Shown here: positions 51,996-60,259 of the stretch, piece by piece | Layout of the letters: every line of letters starts with the position of its first letter | Position numbering within the stretch: position 1 is the stretch's first letter | Assembly: GCA_965224675.1 (NCBI GenBank) | Contig: CBDDAA010000004.1 | Coordinates: forward strand, 2,232,001 to 2,296,000 | Length of the DNA stretch: 64,000 bases | Reading direction: 5' to 3' | DNA from: UBA7957 sp965224675 | Lineage (GTDB): Bacteria; Pseudomonadota; Gammaproteobacteria; Granulosicoccales; Granulosicoccaceae | Program-made: the position numbers and the translations under genes | Notes under the pieces: generated by a model | What the model was told of the DNA's origin: nothing | The model's input: only the letters and a program-made list of their open reading frames with translations | The model's database searches: none

Positions 51996-53921
51996 TCATG
52001 CATGTTTTTGGAGGAACTTTAGTAGGTAGACACCCCATGGGACATTAAATGTACTTGCATAATCAATAGCCATGGGCCTGTCTGTATTGTATAAGGTTTC
52101 GCTATGAAACTCCATGCGCAGCTTATTTATATCAAAAATATGCTCATGTCTCTGGTTTAAAACAGATGCCCGCCTTATTTCTTCAGCGGCGACATTTTTC
52201 TTTTCCAGATATCGTAAATGATAGTCTGGAGAAAATGCTATTTTACTGCGTCGATTCAGTATTGGTTCAGGGACAATATTTTTCATACCGATCCTGAATA
52301 GCCTCCTGCTTTCACCCTTTGAAAATTTAAATCTGGCTGGAACAGCCAATGCAAAATCGATAATTCTCTGATCCAGATACGGATGAGATGAACAAATTTT
52401 TTCACTGCCTATATATCCTGATTGAACTAAATGCCTTGAGTCATTTTGTAGTAATTCAATGCTATTGATCATGTTTTTTCGATGATTCGGATAGATTGAT
52501 ACCAGCTTGTCCAAACGAGCCACTATTTCAGGTTTCTCATCACCAAGCACTGAATTCAAAAATGATTCCTTGATTGGATACTTCGCTGAACAATCAAAAA
52601 CATTTTGCTTTCTTATCATTTGTTTAAAAAAATCGGGTAACAAATGAACAATAATTTCTTTCTTAACAAAGGCGTATAATGATTGTGGGCTATTCCTTTT
52701 ACACCAGCCTATTTCTTTAATTAATTGTGACCACTTCAAGCTCAGAAGCAATTCGCAATAGTATCCTTGCAGGTAAGCGGTTGCCGAGACTTCACCTCCA
52801 ATTCCATCAAGAATTAGTCGTACACCCTGATTACTTGCTGTCTCTGCTATTTCAGTAAAAAGGAAATGCTGGAAAATATAGGACGATAAATTGCCCGTAC
52901 TTACTAACTGGTCAAGCTGATCAAAGGGGCCTTTCCCCTCTGCTGAAATATATTGTATATCAACGTTGTCGTAATCTTTGAAAAGGTTTATATATTTCAG
53001 TTCATCTTTAACCTTGCCTTTTGCGGCTTGCATTGGGACTGAGGAAAGAGCGAGAAGCGTCTCATCACTTCCACGCATCAATTGACTCGCTGTCGCCACA
53101 ATGCCTGAAGAATCCAGACCACCGCTTAACATCACAGCGACAGGATCCTTACTACGCAGTTTTTCTTTTACTACTTTGAAAAAAACCGCTTGATAGGCTT
53201 CCCGGCATTCTTCCTCAGATTTTAATTTCAACTCGCAATCTTGATCTGGCACCCAGTATTTTCTAAATACTGTTTTCTGTGGAGTGACGGTAAGTAGCGT
53301 TGCCGCAGGTAACCGTGAAATCCCGCTAAAACACGTACTTTCTGGTTCCAGCGTTGGGGCCAGGCCTGAGATACCTAATAGGGCAATATACCTATCATTC
53401 AGTCCTTTTTCTTTAGTTTGAATAGCCCGCAGGGCCATAGGTTCTGATGCGAAGGCAAAATAACGGCGATTCAAAAGACTATAAAAAAAAGGCCGTATAC
53501 CCATAATATCAACAGCACAAAACAATTTACGCTTCTTTTTATCCCAGATTGCAAATGTAAATTCACCAATTAAATGATCAATGCACTGCTCTCCCCATTT
53601 CTTGTAGGCACATAGTAAAAACTGGCTATCTGGTTTACAGGTGTTTATTGAGAAATCAAGTGATCTACAAAGTGCTTCTCGATTATCGATTCGTCCTTCC
53701 ATGGTAATCGTAATACCAGACTCGGGATCATGATGTGGTAGCCGCTCTAACATTGATTCTGGAGTAATAATCATCATTTGATGCCCCAGGACAATTTGTC
53801 GATCATTCCATACTGCACTACCATCTGGGCCAAGCTTATCCAGGATGAGCATCATTTTTTTAATTTTTTGAGTATAATCAGGGTTCTCATCAAATCTAAA
53901 AACCCCGCAAATACCGCTCAT
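51996..53921 (-). CDS. Lasso-peptide cyclase (C protein, asparagine-synthase-like)
   Basis: A 641-residue ATP-dependent macrolactam synthetase that adenylates the ring Asp side chain and lets the freed Gly amine attack it. The N-terminal region resembles class II glutaminase, but the first residues are 'MSGICGVF', so Cys is residue 5 rather than 2 and glutaminase activity is not expected. The synthetase part keeps the PP-loop 'MLSGGLDSSGIVA' (Ser266-Ser272). The following motif is 'LDGIGGEVSA' where true asparagine synthases have GDGGDE, a divergence usual in lasso cyclases. It overlaps the kinase stop by four bases (ATGA) and is followed after seven bases by the precursor gene. Confidence 0.92.
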   Translation of the reverse strand: MSGICGVFRFDENPDYTQKIKKMMLILDKLGPDGSAVWNDRQIVLGHQMMIITPESMLERLPHHDPESGITITMEGRIDNREALCRSLDFSINTCKPDSQFLLCAYKKWGEQCIDHLIGEFTFAIWDKKKRKLFCAVDIMGIRPFFYSLLNRRYFAFASEPMALRAIQTKEKGLNDRYIALLGISGLAPTLEPESTCFSGISRLPAATLLTVTPQKTVFRKYWVPDQDCELKLKSEEECREAYQAVFFKVVKEKLRSKDPVAVMLSGGLDSSGIVATASQLMRGSDETLLALSSVPMQAAKGKVKDELKYINLFKDYDNVDIQYISAEGKGPFDQLDQLVSTGNLSSYIFQHFLFTEIAETASNQGVRLILDGIGGEVSATAYLQGYYCELLLSLKWSQLIKEIGWCKRNSPQSLYAFVKKEIIVHLLPDFFKQMIRKQNVFDCSAKYPIKESFLNSVLGDEKPEIVARLDKLVSIYPNHRKNMINSIELLQNDSRHLVQSGYIGSEKICSSHPYLDQRIIDFALAVPARFKFSKGESRRLFRIGMKNIVPEPILNRRSKIAFSPDYHLRYLEKKNVAAEEIRRASVLNQRHEHIFDINKLRMEFHSETLYNTDRPMAIDYASTFNVPWGVYLLKFLQKHA

Positions 53922-54832
53922 AAAAACTCACTCTCTAAAATTTTTTGATGACAAGGCATTGCGTTATGACCCCTTGAACGCAAAAAACGCTGTACTTTTA
54001 TCTGTCGTGCAAGTCTGACACAATACAAATAGTGCTTTCGCGTCAACCCCATCGCACTGATATATTCAACACGGTATGTATTATCCCTTATTGCACAGAC
54101 AGACTCGGCTGCTGAGATAGGGTCAAATATTGGCAGATTCGAGGTTAAATTTTCAGAAAATTCAAGTATATTTAGACATCCGATGGGAATCGGATGATTG
54201 TGAAAACGTTCATTAACGAATAAATGGTACTTATCGTTTCGTGTATAGTCACGTTGTAAGCCACGTGTATTCACGCCAAAGGCTTCCAGTGCATCTCTGC
54301 GCAATTTAACACGAGGAACATTCGGATAGGCGTAAGGTATGTTGTTAACATCGAATCGAATTACGCAGACATCATCGCTTAACAGCGGGTACGTTCTATT
54401 TAACCACCCTGCCAGGGTTGACTTTCCGGTTCCTGATTCACCGACAAAAGCAACCGCATTTTCACCTATTTTTAATACACTCGCATGGAGAGGAAAATCT
54501 CCTCGCTGTAGAAATAATGCACCAAAAGCTGAGCCCAGAAGATATAGGCGCATGTCTGCATCCGATGCATAGGCAAGTTTGTGAATAATAATTTCATTAC
54601 CAGCACGTATTAAAAAACAGGCGACATCTGGAATCTTGAGCAAAACCTCATTATCTCTAACCTCCATCCAGCGATTAGGCTTGTTACTGCTTTCAAGTGA
54701 ATCCGGAAGCACACCATTTTTTATCTTTACGTCAAAGCTATTTTCGCAGGTTGGCGTAAGCAACTCTGGCAAATGGATTTCAGAGTGAATTAACAACCCA
54801 GAGAATGTGTATGTATAAGGGGGGTTCTGCAT
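53918..54832 (-). CDS. HPr-kinase-like lasso-peptide kinase
   Basis: A 304-residue HprK-fold kinase. The N-terminal half (~1-110) is a variable domain starting 'YTYTFSGLLIHSEIHLPEL'. The kinase core has 'FPLHASVL' with His116, the P-loop 'GESGTGKST' (131-139), and 'LLSDDVCVI' (~150-158). In the paeninodin cluster an enzyme of this type phosphorylates the C-terminal Ser of the precursor; the precursor here also ends in Ser. I place the start at the ATG 54832 (AGGG three bases upstream). The frame stays open to 54916, but those 28 extra codons lie mostly in an inserted palindromic element and do not resemble the family. It overlaps the cyclase start by four bases. Confidence 0.9.
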   Translation of the reverse strand: MQNPPYTYTFSGLLIHSEIHLPELLTPTCENSFDVKIKNGVLPDSLESSNKPNRWMEVRDNEVLLKIPDVACFLIRAGNEIIIHKLAYASDADMRLYLLGSAFGALFLQRGDFPLHASVLKIGENAVAFVGESGTGKSTLAGWLNRTYPLLSDDVCVIRFDVNNIPYAYPNVPRVKLRRDALEAFGVNTRGLQRDYTRNDKYHLFVNERFHNHPIPIGCLNILEFSENLTSNLPIFDPISAAESVCAIRDNTYRVEYISAMGLTRKHYLYCVRLARQIKVQRFLRSRGHNAMPCHQKILESEFL

Positions 54833-54840
54833 ATACCCTA

Positions 54841-55112
54841 GTACTCCAACCACGTAGGTTTGATGAATGCAGCGAGTCAAAAAGCGCTTAGGCGCAAACT
54901 CGCAGGTAATGGCCATAAGTTTATTTTTTGGCCCTTGGCAAGAGTTGCAACAACGTGGATGAGCGCTTTCTGGCTCGCCCGAAGGGAGCCAAGCTAAAGC
55001 GCAAATACGGCGTTACAGCGCTTGAAAAGGGCTAACCATTCCCTGCGCACTGTGCCTTGCCTTTGCGCTTTAGCTTAGCTCTGTATCCATCAAACCTACG
55101 TGGTTGGAGTAC
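54841..55112. repeat. Palindromic-ended element, family 3 (272 bp), inserted in the lasso operon
   Basis: Bounded by a perfect 25-bp inverted repeat: the left end starts GTACTCCAACCACGTAGG, and the right end is its exact inverse ending CCTACGTGGTTGGAGTAC. A second, inner inverted repeat (about 54986-55005 and 55061-55082, GAGC.AAGCTAAAGCGCAAA) nests inside. It has no gene of its own. It lies between the B2 and kinase genes and is GC-richer than its flanks. The element contains GCCCGAAGGGA, also found inside the family 2 element at 33.7 kb. It could be a non-autonomous transposon that folds into a strong RNA structure within the operon message. Confidence 0.88.
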
Positions 55113-55124
55113 CAGTAATCAACG

Positions 55125-55595
55125 TTATTTTATGGATTGGAAATTTCGCTTAAATGCATGAAAATTTTGTAAAACTTCATGGCTATCGATAAGTGGCACA
55201 CCGTCTCGTTCCAACCAGGCATGTGCCTTGAATTTTTTACGGGTTTTTATTGTACCTATCTTGACATCTGTTTCTATTCCCGCACGCTTCAGAATCCACC
55301 ATAGACTGAGTGATTGCGACAGGCATTTACCCTTGAAGGGAATATAATGTAATGCGATTGAAAACACTGCAACAGCGTCTTGCAATATAGTATGAGCCTC
55401 TGTCACTGTGGGACACTTATCTCTGTATGGCCATTTATTCAATAAATTTGTAGTTCTCCGTAAACCAAGGGTGCAAATACTTATATCGATGATTGGAATT
55501 ATCACTATTAATTGAATAAAATAGATCTTTTTACCAAAAGGCCAATGCCAAAATCGGTGAAACCCGACAAACTGCCTAACTATTATTTTCCGCAT
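55125..55595 (-). CDS. Lasso-peptide leader protease (B2, transglutaminase-like)
   Basis: A 156-residue cysteine protease of the lasso B2/transglutaminase-like family that cuts the leader after residue 37. The catalytic Cys91 is in 'FKGKCLSQSLSLWWILKRAG', His125 in 'FKAHAWLERDGVPLID', and Asp137 ends that block: spacing and context match the family's Cys-His-Asp triad. The N-terminal ~45 residues include a hydrophobic stretch ('FIQLIVIIPIIDISICTLGL') common to split B2 proteins. The RRE part of fused B proteins is absent here and is encoded separately by the upstream gene, 42 bases away. Confidence 0.93.
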   Translation of the reverse strand: MRKIIVRQFVGFHRFWHWPFGKKIYFIQLIVIIPIIDISICTLGLRRTTNLLNKWPYRDKCPTVTEAHTILQDAVAVFSIALHYIPFKGKCLSQSLSLWWILKRAGIETDVKIGTIKTRKKFKAHAWLERDGVPLIDSHEVLQNFHAFKRNFQSIK

Positions 55596-55637
55596 CGAAT
55601 GATTCGCTGATAGTGGTCAATTGTAAAATATCTGTAT

Positions 55638-55928
55638 TTATAGAGTTTTTATGTGAATGAGTTGATTTTTTAATAAATCATTAAGTAGAAGTAATAGATC
55701 TTTTTCTAATCTTGAGGCTTCTACATTGTAGTCATTTAGCATGTGTGCCATCACGAGTTCTGGTTTTCTGTACTTCTCCAGCAAAATCCAAATATGCAGG
55801 CTACTTTCATTGAGTCCGTAATAGTGCTCATTCTCAAGGTGCAGAATAACCGCTTCGTTATCAATTGTTTGCATCAGTGCTTTATCGGAAATTGTTACTT
55901 CGACGGATGTGAAATCTATCCCACTCAT
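55638..55928 (-). CDS. PqqD-like RiPP recognition element (lasso B1)
   Basis: A 96-residue PqqD-family protein that binds the precursor leader and presents it to B2. The three-strand, three-helix wHTH-like layout is visible: 'VTISDKALMQTIDNEAVILHLENEHYYGLNESSLHIWILLEKY', then a helical C-terminal half ending 'LLLLLNDLLKNQLIHI'. The 'YYGLNE....W.LL' signature is typical. The start is taken at ATG 55928 with AGGA nine bases upstream rather than the TTG at 55937. It is the first gene of the lasso core operon, 73 bases after moeA on the same strand. That gap contains one family 2 terminal repeat. Confidence 0.93.
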   Translation of the reverse strand: MSGIDFTSVEVTISDKALMQTIDNEAVILHLENEHYYGLNESSLHIWILLEKYRKPELVMAHMLNDYNVEASRLEKDLLLLLNDLLKNQLIHIKTL

Positions 55929-55978
55929 TGGAATCAATCCTGTAAGAAAAATACAACTATGATAGCACTCTGCTACCT

Positions 55979-55998
55979 ACTAAGGAGAACGGTGATAT
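55979..55998. repeat. Solo terminal repeat of family 2
   Basis: ACTAAGGAGAACGGTGATAT, differing by one base from each end of the element at 33648-33894 (one from the left end, one from the inverted right end). It lies three bases beyond the moeA stop codon and before the first lasso gene, without a partner repeat nearby. This is probably a remnant of an element, marking the boundary between the core chromosome and the lasso cluster. Confidence 0.75.
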
Positions 55999-56001
55999 CC
56001 C

Positions 56002-57279
56002 TTAAACGAGTCCCTGAAAAGGCTGCACCGACACCCAGTCCCCAGATTCAATACTACCTGACCCTGGAGGAATAATAATCATGCAATTGGCCCGACACAT
56101 GGAACTAAGCCGCCCTGCCCCTTGTTTGCCCGTGGACTTAACCCGGGTCTCACCATCATCATCACTATAGAGAATTCCGCGCTGATATTCAGTACGGCCG
56201 GAAGATTTTCTTAAGCTGGTGCTGGTTTGCACTTTGAATTTGAAGGGTTGAAGGGTTTTGCACGCCATCATTTTACGTATTGCGGGTTGTACAAACTCAT
56301 AAAAAGTGACCATGACGGCCACTGGATTACCGGGTAAGCCAAAAAACAGGGCATTATTGAGTTTTCCACAGGCCAGTGGCCTACCCGGACGCATAGCAAG
56401 TTTCCAGAAAGCGATATCGCCTATCTCGTGCAATATTTTAGCTACAAAATCGGCATCGCCAACTGAGACACCGCCAGAAGTAACCACAATATCGGCTGTT
56501 TCAGAGGCGTTGACAAGTGTTGCACGGATAAGTTCAGGGTTATCAGGTACGACCCCATAATCGAGTAAATCCACATCAAGGCGTTTGAGCATAGCGTATA
56601 GGGTGAAACGATTACTATCATAAATTTCACCTTTGCCCAGTTCTTTCGTGCCCAGGTTCTCATCAAGTGCACGCAGTTCGTCGCCCGTTGAGAAGAATGC
56701 CACGCGCAGTTTGCGCACAACCTGTGCTTTTGCTATTCCTAGAGAAGCCAGTAAACCAATATGAGCGGCAGTTAATAACTCTCCTTTTAGCAGAATAACT
56801 TCATCTTTCTTTACATCCTCTCCTGCATGGCGAACATTCATTCCTCTTTTTGTAGTGCCATCAATAATAACGTGATCACCATCGACCCCTACATCTTCCT
56901 GAATAATTACTGTATCGCTTGCCTCAGGCATTGCTGCCCCAGTCATAATTCTTACCGCTTCACCTGAGTTTAGGGTTTTGTCGAAGGGTCTTCCTGCGTA
57001 GGCCACACCAATTACTTTGAGTATTTGCTCCCCCATGTGCGGGATATCTGAACCTTTAACAGCATAACCATCCATTGCAGAATTTGTATGTGTCGGTACA
57101 TTGATTGGTGATTGTATAGAGGTACCTAAAACACGCTGCAAACAGTCACGAATGGGTAAACACTCAGTATCATCGTTAAGCGGCGTCAGAAGTTCTTCAA
57201 TCCGTTTTATTGCCTGGTCCACGGGTAGCAGAGTCGTTTCCTGCTCGTCGGCACAGGACGCCTGTTTTTCAATAGTCAT
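56002..57279 (-). CDS. moeA: Molybdopterin molybdenumtransferase MoeA
   Basis: MoeA inserts molybdate into adenylylated molybdopterin in the last step of molybdenum cofactor synthesis. The 425-residue length fits. Signature regions: 'THTNSAMDGYAV' (domain I), 'IMTGAAMPEASDTVIIQEDV', the MoCF domain 'ADIVVTSGGVSVGDADFVAKIL', and 'ALFFGLPGNPVAVMVTFYEFVQPAIRKM'. The C-terminal domain IV is present. No other molybdenum genes adjoin it. It lies between gshA and the lasso cluster on the same strand, so read-through into the lasso genes is possible. Confidence 0.97.
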   Translation of the reverse strand: MTIEKQASCADEQETTLLPVDQAIKRIEELLTPLNDDTECLPIRDCLQRVLGTSIQSPINVPTHTNSAMDGYAVKGSDIPHMGEQILKVIGVAYAGRPFDKTLNSGEAVRIMTGAAMPEASDTVIIQEDVGVDGDHVIIDGTTKRGMNVRHAGEDVKKDEVILLKGELLTAAHIGLLASLGIAKAQVVRKLRVAFFSTGDELRALDENLGTKELGKGEIYDSNRFTLYAMLKRLDVDLLDYGVVPDNPELIRATLVNASETADIVVTSGGVSVGDADFVAKILHEIGDIAFWKLAMRPGRPLACGKLNNALFFGLPGNPVAVMVTFYEFVQPAIRKMMACKTLQPFKFKVQTSTSLRKSSGRTEYQRGILYSDDDGETRVKSTGKQGAGRLSSMCRANCMIIIPPGSGSIESGDWVSVQPFQGLV

Positions 57280-57361
57280 CAGATTGATCTCTGTATCATC
57301 GGTTCTTTTTTGCCGCTTAAAATTGTTAAGTACTCAGGCACTGCCGTCACAGTCATATCTG

Positions 57362-59008
57362 TCAGTGCAACTCCACAGCATCCAATTGTGAAAAATAATT
57401 CTCCAGATAATCATCTATTGACAGTTGATCAACCGCTTCCTTCTCCTGTTGCTTTTGCAATGATTGTGTTGCTGCTGCTTCGTAGTCCCGGATAGTACTA
57501 TCATCCAGTTGCGAGTTTCTGAAAAATCGTTGATGTTCTTTAGATTTACGGAATGCAAACTCGAAAAAAGCCTCATCCCGATCTTTCATTTCATCGAGCA
57601 TACGCGCTGCCGGCGTCAGATTAGGATTTTCAAATTTTTCTCGTTGAGATATCAACGATTTTTGATAAAAATCCTGACCGTGAACTTTATCAAGCAACTC
57701 TGCAAAATGCTGCATGACTTCAAGTAGTTCTATGCCATAGTCTTGTAACTTTATATGTCCACGGTTACAGGTATGTAGAGATAACCCTGGCTCTCGGCCA
57801 CGATGGGCGACAATATTAAGGTTGAAGTCGATATTCTTTGCCTCATTATTTCCAATGACCGGGCTTTCATGACACAAACAAAATAACATAAGTGTTTCAA
57901 CGAATCGAACTTGGTTTTCGTTTATTCCCATTGGATCGTAGGCATTAACATCAAGTGATCGTAGCTCGACATACCTTACACCACGACGCAGCAGTGCTAG
58001 CATTGGCATTTCATCGCCGAGGGGAACCTGCTTGGGTCTGACGCTGCTGTAATATTCGTTTTCAATCTGCAACAGATTGGTATTAAGTTGCTGGTGTACA
58101 CCCGCCTTTTTTAGACCTAATCTTCTGTATCCTTCATGCGGTGTTTTTAAGGCTTGATGCAGGCTTGTACAATAAGGTTTGAGGCTTGAATAATCAGCCT
58201 GAATCCCTGCCTCTCCCTCTTTCTTGTTTTGATAACCAATGTCACCCAGACGCAAAGAAGTGCCATATCGTTCGTAGTATGTGGTGTCATTAAATATATC
58301 CATATTCGGTGGTCGCACACGCCCGGTGAGAAATGTTTTGCAAACAGCCGGAGATGCACCAAACAAATAGGGAATCAGCCAACCATAGCGTAATAGGTTT
58401 CGGATCAGACTAAAATATTGGTTATTTATAAAGTTTCGAGGTTTTTCAGTATTTTGCAATAAATCCTGATAAAGCTGCCAAAAACTATCAGAGAATGAGA
58501 AATTAAAATGCACGCCGGCAATAACCTGCATGGACTTGCCATAACGCAAGCCAAGTCCATCTCGGTATATTTTTTTCATCTGCCCTTCGTTGGAATGGCC
58601 ATATCTGGCAACTGGAATACTACTTTCGCCTGATAAAATACATGGCATACTTGTCGCCCAAAGAAATTCATCTTCTTCGAGATTGGAATAGATAAACTGT
58701 TGTGTTTTACATAGATAATCGAGCGTTTCTCTAATATCTCTAAATGGCGGTGTAACAATTTCAAGCAATGCTTCCGAGTAATCGGTTGTGATATTTGGGT
58801 TTGTTAGAGCAGAACCCAGTGTAATTGGGTGTGACCGCTGCGATATTCCCCCGGTTTTGGATACACGAAGGCATTCTTTTTCGAGTCCAATCATGCGCTC
58901 GCCAAGGGTGCTGGATTGTCCGCTGGTGCTGATTTTCTTTAGATTTTCTAGAGCAGTTGAGTACAAGGCAATTCCTGGATTTTTATTTTTAATAACTCGT
59001 TCTGACAA
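57362..59008 (-). CDS. gshA: Glutamate-cysteine ligase GshA
   Basis: GshA joins glutamate and cysteine by a gamma-peptide bond, the first and limiting step of glutathione synthesis. The 548-residue length fits the proteobacterial GshA family. Motifs: 'GLEKECLRVSKTGGI' near the N-terminus, 'TDYSEALLEIVTPP', 'LRYGKSMQVIAGVHFNFSF', 'YVELRSLDVNAYDPMGI'. The only reasonable start is a TTG at 59008; the next ATG would cut into the conserved ligand-binding region. No strong ribosome-binding site is visible. Probably a single gene or a short unit with moeA, 82 bases downstream. Confidence 0.95.
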   Translation of the reverse strand: MSERVIKNKNPGIALYSTALENLKKISTSGQSSTLGERMIGLEKECLRVSKTGGISQRSHPITLGSALTNPNITTDYSEALLEIVTPPFRDIRETLDYLCKTQQFIYSNLEEDEFLWATSMPCILSGESSIPVARYGHSNEGQMKKIYRDGLGLRYGKSMQVIAGVHFNFSFSDSFWQLYQDLLQNTEKPRNFINNQYFSLIRNLLRYGWLIPYLFGASPAVCKTFLTGRVRPPNMDIFNDTTYYERYGTSLRLGDIGYQNKKEGEAGIQADYSSLKPYCTSLHQALKTPHEGYRRLGLKKAGVHQQLNTNLLQIENEYYSSVRPKQVPLGDEMPMLALLRRGVRYVELRSLDVNAYDPMGINENQVRFVETLMLFCLCHESPVIGNNEAKNIDFNLNIVAHRGREPGLSLHTCNRGHIKLQDYGIELLEVMQHFAELLDKVHGQDFYQKSLISQREKFENPNLTPAARMLDEMKDRDEAFFEFAFRKSKEHQRFFRNSQLDDSTIRDYEAAATQSLQKQQEKEAVDQLSIDDYLENYFSQLDAVELH

Positions 59009-59123
59009 CTCTGTTTAACAAATGTTCTGAGTGAGCGTATTATCTAACATAAAGCGATAAAACGCACGATCATGTTGTAACTTAAAGTCAACACATTTAG
59101 GTGAATCCTCCAAGGAACGAAAC

Positions 59124-60038
59124 TCATACTGCGTTTCTCATTGTTTGTTTTCTTCTGCGATTGCGAAAATTTTCGGTTGTGTAGACAATTAGACCTATCC
59201 AGATTAGAGTAAAACCTGTGAGCTGACCTGTGTTGAATGATTCGTTATATAAAAATCGACCCAGTAGAAATTGTATTGTTGGATTAATATAAAACAGGAA
59301 GCTTACTACCGACAAAGACAACAGCTTCGCCGATGCAACATACAGCATCAATGGTACTGCAGTAACCACACCCCCCATCACTAACAGCAGTGAAATAACT
59401 GGGCCTGCAGTGATAAAACTTATATTCCCCACTGTGGCAAGCCAGGCTAAATAGATAAATGCAATCGGTGCCAGGATCAAGGTTTCGATTAACAATCCTG
59501 TCAGACTATCAGCCGTAGAGAGTTTACGCAAAACACCGTAGCCCGAGAAAGAGGCTGCGATCAATAAACCCATCCACGGGGTCACGCCGACAGAAATAAT
59601 CTGAATGAGAACACCCATTGCAGCCAGAGTAATCGCCAGCCAGTGCAATTTCTTTATCTGTTCAGCAAAGATGAGTCGGCCAAGCATGATGCTCATCAGC
59701 GGTGACAGGAAATAACCCAGGCTAGCCTCGATGACAAAATCATTGACGACCGCCCATATAAACAAGCCCCAATTAGAGGCAATCATAACTGCAGACACAG
59801 TGAGTACCAGCCACTCTTTTGGTGATCTGGAGAAAACGTCTTTTTGACCAAGCTTGCCTTGGAATGACAATACCAACAAAGTGAATATTGCACACCATAC
59901 AGTGCGGTGGGAAAGTACTTCAAGTGTATTTACAGATTCGAGTGATCGCCAATAAATTGGGAATACACCCCACATCATCATAGCTATGATTGCGTAATAA
60001 TACCCTTCTATTGAAGGTCCTTGATTTTTCTGCATCAT
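59124..60038 (-). CDS. rarD: RarD-type EamA-family permease
   Basis: A 304-residue inner-membrane protein with ten hydrophobic helices and the RarD subgroup front 'GYYYAIIAMMMWGVFPIYWRSLESVNTLEVLSHRTVWCAIF'. Conserved internal features are 'NDFVIEASLGYFLSPLMSIMLGRLIFAEQ' and 'SVVSFLFYINPTIQFLLGRFLYNE'. EamA proteins export small metabolites; the RarD substrate is not settled (the name comes from chloramphenicol resistance). It stands alone between gshA and the divergent esterase gene. No special feature. Confidence 0.92.
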   Translation of the reverse strand: MMQKNQGPSIEGYYYAIIAMMMWGVFPIYWRSLESVNTLEVLSHRTVWCAIFTLLVLSFQGKLGQKDVFSRSPKEWLVLTVSAVMIASNWGLFIWAVVNDFVIEASLGYFLSPLMSIMLGRLIFAEQIKKLHWLAITLAAMGVLIQIISVGVTPWMGLLIAASFSGYGVLRKLSTADSLTGLLIETLILAPIAFIYLAWLATVGNISFITAGPVISLLLVMGGVVTAVPLMLYVASAKLLSLSVVSFLFYINPTIQFLLGRFLYNESFNTGQLTGFTLIWIGLIVYTTENFRNRRRKQTMRNAV

Positions 60039-60259
60039 CGAGAACTGATAAAAAGTGGCAGTGTACTCTTTTCTTCTGGCTTTGGAAGCTGGATTCGGCC
60101 TTTAACTTGTTCTATATAAACTAACGAGTATGGCGAACAGCCCGATGGATATATTAACCTGTCTGTATGTCTGTATGTCTGTATGTCTTAATCTCAGGTC
60201 ATTGAGTGAATGAGCTTGGCAGCGACAAAAATATCAAACAAATAGGTACAATGCAGTAA
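60039..60259. promoter_or_regulatory. Divergent promoter region of rarD and the esterase gene
   Basis: 220 bases holding the promoters of both genes. Its most striking feature is the octamer tandem repeat listed at 60161-60188. I could not assign -35/-10 pairs with confidence. Confidence 0.4.
60161..60188. repeat. Octamer tandem repeat GTCTGTAT, 3.5 copies
   Basis: Three perfect copies of GTCTGTAT plus GTCT, about 70 bases upstream of the esterase start codon. An 8-base unit does not preserve frame or helical phase, so copy-number change could alter promoter spacing. With only 3.5 copies, high instability is not expected. Confidence 0.8.

Noticed and set aside
54833..54916. N-terminal 28-codon extension of the lasso kinase
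   Set aside because: Nearly all of it lies inside the palindromic insert; family members begin near the 'YTYTFSGL' block.
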